Shown here: positions 63,369 to 64,000 of the stretch, piece after piece
How positions within the stretch are numbered: the stretch's first letter is position 1
How the letters are laid out: each line of letters opens with the position of its first letter
Source: Robinsoniella peoriensis
GTDB lineage: Bacteria > Bacillota > Clostridia > Lachnospirales > Lachnospiraceae
DNA length: 64,000 bases
NCBI RefSeq assembly: GCF_000797495.1
Contig: NZ_JTGN01000001.1
Location: 379,501-443,500, forward strand
Direction: 5' to 3'
Translations under genes and position numbers: made by a program
Notes under the pieces: generated by a model
Database searches by the model: none
The model's input: the letters and a program-made list of their open reading frames with translations, nothing else
Told to the model about the DNA's origin: nothing

Positions 63369-64000
63369 CTAATTTGTGTAACCGCCGAATAAACGGCCGA
63401 TAAAATAATTCTGCTCTATATAAGTCTGCTTATTGTCTTCTACCGCCTGTTTATTACCAGTTTGTATCGCTTCCATCATATGGTTAATCAAATCATACTG
63501 GCTGTTTCCTTCCGGTTTTGACTTTTTGGTATAATAAATGGTCTGATCTTCTGTTGTAATCGTCTGGTTATCCAATTCCTCCACCAGATGCCAGGTCAGT
63601 TCATCTCCATAAAACAGCGTAAATTCTTTCACAAAGATACCTTCGTACATATTCTTCATCGGTTCTGTTTTAAATCCATTTTCTTCCCCGCCCAAACGGT
63701 AATGGAGCACAACTCTGGACTTTGGATTGGCGCGATATTCCACATAGGTTTTATCAGATAGCTGGTATGGCCTTGTGAAGGCATCCGGCAGTTCCTCAAA
63801 AAATGCAAAACGGAGTCCCTCATAGGAGATATCTTCCATCATACGGTTAATTACAGTTTCCTGCCCATCCGTCAGATCCGGCTTTTCCGCATAGTTTCTT
63901 AAGAGCGCCAATTCACATATGCGTTCCGGAACCTGCTGCTTCACAGCCAGACGCTCAATATAGTCGAATACCGGCTGGGCAACCTGCTTTTCTTTTACAA
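63369..64000 (-). CDS. DUF5717-like protein, C-terminal part only
   Basis: The frame is open from the right window edge to the stop at 63369: 210 residues. No start codon is inside the window; the N-terminus lies beyond. The visible part has alternating helices and strands (SYEGLRFAFFEEL, KSRVVLHYRLGG, FTLFYGDELTWHLVEEL), then a Gln/Asn-rich helix and end RLFGGYTN. It appears to be the end of the large DUF5717 family, whose known members exceed 1000 residues. It is stop-start adjacent to the actin-fold gene. Confidence 0.65.
   Translation of the reverse strand, partial: VKEKQVAQPVFDYIERLAVKQQVPERICELALLRNYAEKPDLTDGQETVINRMMEDISYEGLRFAFFEELPDAFTRPYQLSDKTYVEYRANPKSRVVLHYRLGGEENGFKTEPMKNMYEGIFVKEFTLFYGDELTWHLVEELDNQTITTEDQTIYYTKKSKPEGNSQYDLINHMMEAIQTGNKQAVEDNKQTYIEQNYFIGRLFGGYTN

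Noticed and set aside
1-64000. CRISPR array, insertion sequences, rRNA or prophage genes
   Set aside because: No regularly spaced direct repeats with unique spacers, transposase or integrase frames, or rRNA sequence were found on either strand.

Overview
The window looks like chromosome from a low-GC Gram-positive anaerobe of the Clostridia, most likely a Lachnospiraceae gut bacterium. This is inferred from strong AGGAGG ribosome-binding sites, a T-box and an L20-type leader, an apt-rel-hemZ-hisS-aspS operon, a [4Fe-4S]-type PurF, and BspA-type LRR and InlB-B surface proteins. A DUF5717/DUF5716 operon typical of Clostridia supports it too. No database search was possible, so family names rest on motifs read in the translated sequence.

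Layout, left to right. 1-4.6 kb: the 5' part of a secreted InlB-B repeat protein, then a LytS/YesM-like sensor kinase with a response regulator that has a SARP/BTAD-like output domain. 5.2-7.2 kb: rpsB-tsf. 7.3-13 kb: a MacB-type ABC efflux operon with two membrane-fusion subunits, one carrying a Cna-B-like insert. 13-16 kb: glyA, a DUF1294 protein and a lipoprotein. 16-19.9 kb: a giant LRR/InlB-B surface protein. 20.2-29 kb: one operon, apt-rel-MBL hydrolase-hemZ-HD-GYP-hisS-aspS. 29.5-32.3 kb: three tRNAs, a duplicated small-RNA-like unit and three very small genes. 32.4-36.6 kb: infC-rpmI-rplT behind a leader attenuator, a DUF1540 protein, and thrS behind a T-box. 36.7-44.5 kb: a YdcF protein, then a sugar ABC operon divergent from a YesM/YesN two-component pair. 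44.6-50.3 kb: assorted genes, including threonine aldolase with an amino-acid symporter. 50.4-58 kb: purA, a LysR regulator, an NhaC antiporter, purB, purF and purC. 58.2-60.7 kb: a polar amino-acid ABC operon. 60.8-61.35 kb: a large imperfect foldback. 61.4-64 kb: a TPR-like protein, an Hsp70/actin-fold protein and the C-terminus of a DUF5717 protein.

Functional links: the two sensor systems sit beside the genes they probably control (surface protein, sugar ABC). The pur genes cover PRPP to phosphoribosylamine, SAICAR synthesis and both adenylosuccinate steps. The stringent-response synthetase is cotranscribed with adenine salvage and two tRNA synthetases.

The least explained parts are the ~508-nt foldback at 60844-61351, whose wobble pairs favour a plus-strand RNA, the two tandem ~250-bp RNA-like units at about 30048-30690, and the DUF5716/DUF5717 operon at the right edge.
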